Part shown: one piece after another, positions 32,510 to 35,724 of the stretch
Position numbering within the stretch: position 1 is the first letter of the stretch
How the letters are laid out: each line of letters starts with the position of its first letter
From: Halobacteriovoraceae bacterium
GTDB lineage: Bacteria; Bdellovibrionota; Bacteriovoracia; Bacteriovoracales; Bacteriovoracaceae
DNA length: 35,724 nucleotides
Reading direction: 5' to 3'
Assembly (NCBI GenBank): GCA_002718735.1
Contig: PBFR01000029.1
Span: 1 to 35,724, forward strand
Translations under genes and position numbers: made by a program
Notes under the pieces: generated by a model
The model's input: only the letters and a program-made list of their open reading frames with translations
Databases searched by the model: none
Told to the model about the DNA's origin: nothing

Positions 32510-32866
32510 ATGTTTAATGAAGCTTCTAAAATTGAAATAATAATGGGAAATGGCGATGAAAAATCAGGTGATCCTGGAGTTGCTATCGCTGAGAAGACAA
32601 AGCTTAAAAAGCCCCCTATGTACAAGGTATTAATGCATAATGATGACTATACGACCATGGAGTTTGTCATTCATGTGCTAATGAAGTTTTTTAACAAAAC
32701 CTATGAGGAGGCACACGCTATCATGTTGCAAGTTCACAATGATGGTATTGGTATCTGTGGCATTTTTACTCATGAAGTGGCGGAATCAAAATCACACAAA
32801 GTGAACCGTTATTCTCGGGGAAAAGGGCATCCATTAAAAAGCTCAATTGAACCTTGCGACTCCTAA
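32510..32866 (+). CDS. clpS: ClpS, N-degron adaptor for ClpAP
   Basis: A 118-residue adaptor (E. coli 106) that delivers proteins with N-terminal Leu, Phe, Tyr or Trp to ClpA. The core is YKVLMHNDDYTTMEFV (38-53) with N44 and D45, which bind the N-degron amino group, and H76 (QVHNDGIGICG). The last residues, YSRGKGHPLKSSIEP, match the family. The flexible N-terminus is poorly conserved, so the start could be ATG 32510 or 32543; neither has a clear Shine-Dalgarno. It lies 36 bases before clpA, so they are likely co-transcribed. It is divergent from rlmK. Confidence 0.92.
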   Translation: MFNEASKIEIIMGNGDEKSGDPGVAIAEKTKLKKPPMYKVLMHNDDYTTMEFVIHVLMKFFNKTYEEAHAIMLQVHNDGIGICGIFTHEVAESKSHKVNRYSRGKGHPLKSSIEPCDS

Positions 32867-32902
32867 AATCGTTCCCATATTGAGTTATAGAGAGGTGATT
32901 AT

Positions 32903-35266
32903 ATGATTAGTTCCCAACTGGAAATGTATTTAAATAAGGCCATTAAAAAGGCCAATGAACGAAAACACGAGTTTTTAACTCTGGAAAACGTACTTTTAGC
33001 AATAGTTGAAGATAAGACTGTTAATAAGGTTTTAGGAGAGTGCGGAGTTGATATCAATCTTTTGAAGAAAGATTTGGAAACATTTATCGATGAAGATTCT
33101 AACTTTTCTCTACTAAACCAAGAAGAAATTGATGAACTAGGAAAAGAGCAGTTCACTAACGAGGAGATGAGAAGAATTGCCAACCAAAATGGCATTTTCT
33201 ATCAACCAGAGATCTCACTTTCTTTGCAAAGAATCATCCAACGAGCCGCACTTCACGTTCAAAGCTCAGGTAAAAAAGCCATTCTTCCAGTAAATCTACT
33301 TGTGGCAATGTTTAGTGCAAAAGAGGCCTACGGGGTCTACCTACTTAAAAAACACGGTGTTGAAAGAATCAATATTGTGGAGAAGATTGCACATGGTTCA
33401 GACAGTCCATCAACAGGGGATAGTTCAATAGAATCAGATCCGCTAGAGGGTGAGGAAGAGAAATGTTCAAAAGTTCTTGAAGAATATACGGTAAATCTAA
33501 ACAAACTTGCTAGAGAAGGAAAGATAGACCCTGTTGTAGGCAGAAAGGATGAGCTCCAAAGAGTTATTCAAATTCTTTGTAGAAGAAGAAAGAACAACCC
33601 TGTTCTAGTTGGCGACGCTGGGGTAGGAAAGACTGCCGTGGCCGAAGGACTGGCCATACTAATTGAAGATGGGCAGGTTCCATCCATTATTGCGGATATG
33701 GAAATTTACAGTCTCGACATGGCCGGACTTCTCGCCGGGACAAAATTCCGTGGTGATTTTGAGGAAAGATTAAAGGCAGTAATTGCAGCTATAGAAGAAA
33801 AGAATAAAGAGCACGGCTGTATTCTTTATATCGATGAAATTCACAATATCATTGGAGCTGGTAGTACTAATGCTGGGAGTATGGATGCCTCAAACTTACT
33901 AAAACCTGCTTTGAGCAGGGGAACTATTCGCTGTATGGGAAGCACTACCTATGACGAATTTAGAAAGTTTTTTGAAAAAGACCAGGCCCTTACAAGACGT
34001 TTCCAGAAAATTGACATTTTGGAGCCATCTGTAGGGGATACTATTAATATTTTGAAAGGGCTACGTTCTAGGTTCGAAGACCACCACGGTGTTGCTTATT
34101 CTAACGAGGTACTTGAGTCTGCAGTAAATTTAAGTAATAAACACATAAATGATAGAAAACTTCCTGATAAAGCAATTGATGTAATCGATGAAGTTGGAGC
34201 ATTTTTAAGGATACGTAACAAAGACGCCAAAGAGGGCGAAGTTCAAAAAGATGTGAGGATTCAGGATATAGAGAAGGTTGTAGCTAAAATTGCTCGAATC
34301 CCAGAGAAAAACATCACTTCTAACGAGAAGGACAAATTAAAACATCTAGAGAGAGATCTCAAGTTATTGATTTTTGGGCAAGACAACGCCATTGAAAAAG
34401 TTAGCAACGCAATCATCCTTTCCCGATCGGGACTTGGTGATCAGCAAAAGCCAATAGCAAACTTTCTTTTTGCGGGCCCGACGGGGGTAGGTAAAACAGA
34501 GCTTGCTAAGCAACTTGCCATGACCATGGGGATAAACTTTGAAAGAATAGATATGTCGGAGTACATGGAAAAGCACTCCGTTTCTAAGTTGATTGGAGCT
34601 CCTCCAGGTTATGTGGGGTTTGATCAAGGAGGGATTTTAACTGAAAAAGTTAATAAAAACCCATACTCAGTCCTGTTACTTGATGAGATAGAGAAAGCTC
34701 ACCCTGACGTATTTAACATCCTTCTTCAAGTTATGGATCATGGGAAACTTACGGACTCTAATGGCAAAACCTTTGATTTTAGGAATGTTATTCTGATAAT
34801 GACCAGTAATGCCGGTGCTCAGGAAATGGAGTCTGGAAGTATTGGGCTATCTAAAGGCGGGGCTAAATTCAATATTGCCAAAAGAGATCAGGCCATTAAA
34901 AAGTACTTCACCCCCGAGTTTAGAAATAGGTTGGATGCAGTGATTTACTTTAATCATCTTTCAAACGTAAACATTAAATCGATAGTCGAAAAGTTCATTA
35001 TGGAGCTCGAAAATCAGTTGTTGGAGAAGAAGGTTGAGCTCGAAGTTAGTGACGAAGTTATCGACTGGATCGCACTTACCGGCTATGACCCTAAGATGGG
35101 AGCAAGGCCAATTGGCAGAATGGTTAACGAAGAACTTAGAAAGTCTTTGGCCAATGAAGTCTTGTTTGGAAAGCTTGAAAAAGGTGGAAAAGTAGTCGCA
35201 AAACTTAAGAACGACAAGGTAAACTTTGAGTTTGAGACTAAGAAAGTGGAAGAAATTTCACCTTAA
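32903..35266 (+). CDS. clpA: ClpA, AAA+ unfoldase of the ClpAP protease
   Basis: A 787-residue two-ring AAA+ protein (E. coli 758) that unfolds proteins into ClpP. The N-domain (1-150) binds ClpS. D1 Walker A is GDAGVGKT (237-244) with Walker B ILYIDEIHN near 305-313; D2 Walker A is GPTGVGKT (525-532) with LLLDEIEKAH near 592-601. The ClpP-binding loop I647-G-L is present, so it should work with ClpP (not in the window). There is no middle coiled coil as in ClpB. An acidic, Ser-rich linker occupies about 165-188. The ATG follows GAGAGGTG. Confidence 0.96.
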   Translation: MISSQLEMYLNKAIKKANERKHEFLTLENVLLAIVEDKTVNKVLGECGVDINLLKKDLETFIDEDSNFSLLNQEEIDELGKEQFTNEEMRRIANQNGIFYQPEISLSLQRIIQRAALHVQSSGKKAILPVNLLVAMFSAKEAYGVYLLKKHGVERINIVEKIAHGSDSPSTGDSSIESDPLEGEEEKCSKVLEEYTVNLNKLAREGKIDPVVGRKDELQRVIQILCRRRKNNPVLVGDAGVGKTAVAEGLAILIEDGQVPSIIADMEIYSLDMAGLLAGTKFRGDFEERLKAVIAAIEEKNKEHGCILYIDEIHNIIGAGSTNAGSMDASNLLKPALSRGTIRCMGSTTYDEFRKFFEKDQALTRRFQKIDILEPSVGDTINILKGLRSRFEDHHGVAYSNEVLESAVNLSNKHINDRKLPDKAIDVIDEVGAFLRIRNKDAKEGEVQKDVRIQDIEKVVAKIARIPEKNITSNEKDKLKHLERDLKLLIFGQDNAIEKVSNAIILSRSGLGDQQKPIANFLFAGPTGVGKTELAKQLAMTMGINFERIDMSEYMEKHSVSKLIGAPPGYVGFDQGGILTEKVNKNPYSVLLLDEIEKAHPDVFNILLQVMDHGKLTDSNGKTFDFRNVILIMTSNAGAQEMESGSIGLSKGGAKFNIAKRDQAIKKYFTPEFRNRLDAVIYFNHLSNVNIKSIVEKFIMELENQLLEKKVELEVSDEVIDWIALTGYDPKMGARPIGRMVNEELRKSLANEVLFGKLEKGGKVVAKLKNDKVNFEFETKKVEEISP

Positions 35267-35275
35267 GATACCTAG

Positions 35276-35325
35276 TTTTTAAGAGGGAATTTGTACTTTT
35301 TTTAAAAAAAATTCCCTCTTAAAAA
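35276..35325. repeat. Long A/T-rich palindrome after clpA
   Basis: The 17-bp arms at 35276-35292 and 35309-35325 are perfect reverse complements around an A/T loop that can itself pair (T7 against A7-8). The stem core AGAGGGAATT is followed on the + strand by A, not T, so it is not a normal + strand terminator; it could still stop the clpA transcript or protect its 3' end, and on the - strand it would have a T-tract. A second hairpin, GGCTG (35329-35333) with CAGCC (35345-35349) plus TTT, follows. The rest of the 35267-35551 gap is A/T-rich with nothing clear except a -10-like TACAAT at 35506. Confidence 0.5.
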
Positions 35326-35551
35326 AACGGCTGAAAACGTTCAACAGCCTTTGCTGCAATGATTATCCTAAAATACCTATAAGGCCTGCCTCTAAAAAAC
35401 ATATTTTAAAAAACTTAAGTCTTTTTTTGAATCTTCCGATGGAAAAACAAATTTTATATTTTTTATTTGCGTTAAATAAAAAAACTGTTTATCCTTGAAA
35501 TTAGATACAATATTATTTTTGGGGATTAAATTTATTTCTGGGAGGAAATTT

Positions 35552-35724
35552 ATGGCTGCAAAAAAAGCAACAAAGAAAAAAGTAGCTAAAAAAGCAACAA
35601 AGAAAAAAGTTGCAAAAAAAGCTACAAAGAAAAAAGTAGCTAAGAAAAAAGCAACTAAGAAAAAAGCCACTAAAAAGAAAGCAACTAAGAAAAAGGTTGC
35701 TAAAAAGAAAGTAGCTAAGAAAAA
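35552..35724 (+). CDS. Lys/Ala-repeat histone H1-like protein (cut by window end)
   Basis: 57 codons are visible, with no stop before the edge. After MAA the protein is a run of a 9-residue unit (ATKKKVAKK, three times) that decays into ATKKK and VAKKK units: only Lys, Ala, Thr and Val. It is extremely basic and disordered. Such tails occur in bacterial histone H1-like proteins (Chlamydia Hc1/Hc2, Bordetella BpH1, related proteins in Bdellovibrio-type bacteria) that bind and compact DNA by charge. The ATG has GGGAGG 6 bases upstream. The 27-base repeats are nearly all A and G, so slippage or copy-number variation is likely. A folded domain could follow beyond the window. Confidence 0.85.
   Translation, partial: MAAKKATKKKVAKKATKKKVAKKATKKKVAKKKATKKKATKKKATKKKVAKKKVAKK

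Noticed and set aside
35392..35670. 92-codon - strand frame rich in Phe and Ala.
   Set aside because: It is the complement of the Lys/Ala repeat gene; the repeated Phe comes from reading AAA/AAG backwards.
35552..35724. 27-base repeats considered as a CRISPR-like or satellite array.
   Set aside because: There are no spacers, the units are in frame after a strong ribosome site, and they code a known type of basic protein.

Overview
The window reads as chromosome of a low-GC, Gram-negative predatory-type bacterium of the Bdellovibrionota, most likely the Bacteriovorax/Halobacteriovorax side. This is inferred from A+T-rich coding, a complete outer-membrane and lipid A toolkit, many secreted proteins of unknown family, an ATP/ADP-translocase-like carrier, and a Lys/Ala-repeat histone H1-like protein. 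No rRNA, tRNA, IS element, phage or CRISPR array was seen by eye. Genes are tightly packed, with many 1-11 bp overlaps.

Layout. Positions 1-2348 hold two secreted proteins of unknown function facing each other across a bidirectional terminator. Positions 2542-6316 are a three-gene, translationally coupled operon: a DtxR-type metalloregulator, a nucleotide-transporter-like membrane carrier and an M3 zinc oligopeptidase. Then come mazG and ybeY (divergent), a small secreted Cys protein, and a secreted subtilisin (to 9469). Positions 9737-13387 are an outer-membrane barrel/lipoprotein pair of unknown function. From 13441 to 28688 all genes run on the + strand: prfB (with its programmed +1 frameshift), lysS, a LolC/E permease, lolD, bamA, skp, lpxD, fabZ, lpxA, a Gfo/Idh oxidoreductase (candidate gnnA), lpxB, lpxK, a DUF3108 lipoprotein and a GT4-like glycosyltransferase. 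After a 237-base structured gap comes rpsA with its own promoter. The end holds a small barrel-like protein and stand-alone rlmK (both - strand), clpS-clpA, and the start of the Lys/Ala-repeat gene.

How the genes fit. The 14.7-28.7 kb block builds the outer membrane: lipoprotein release (Lol), barrel insertion (BamA), periplasmic chaperoning (Skp) and lipid A synthesis (LpxD/A/B/K with FabZ). A GnnA-like oxidoreductase between lpxA and lpxB suggests a lipid A backbone of 2,3-diamino sugar with amide-linked chains; the partner aminotransferase GnnB is not in the window. The carrier/peptidase operon and the secreted protease fit a lifestyle of consuming another cell's nucleotides and peptides, but that is inference.

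The most interesting points are the DtxR-carrier-peptidase operon with an unusual metal site, the prfB leader with two mutually exclusive hairpins (one hiding the Shine-Dalgarno) ahead of the frameshift site, the GnnA/LpxA signature, the structured gap before rpsA, a likely leaderless rlmK mRNA, and the 65-base lpxD/fabZ overlap.
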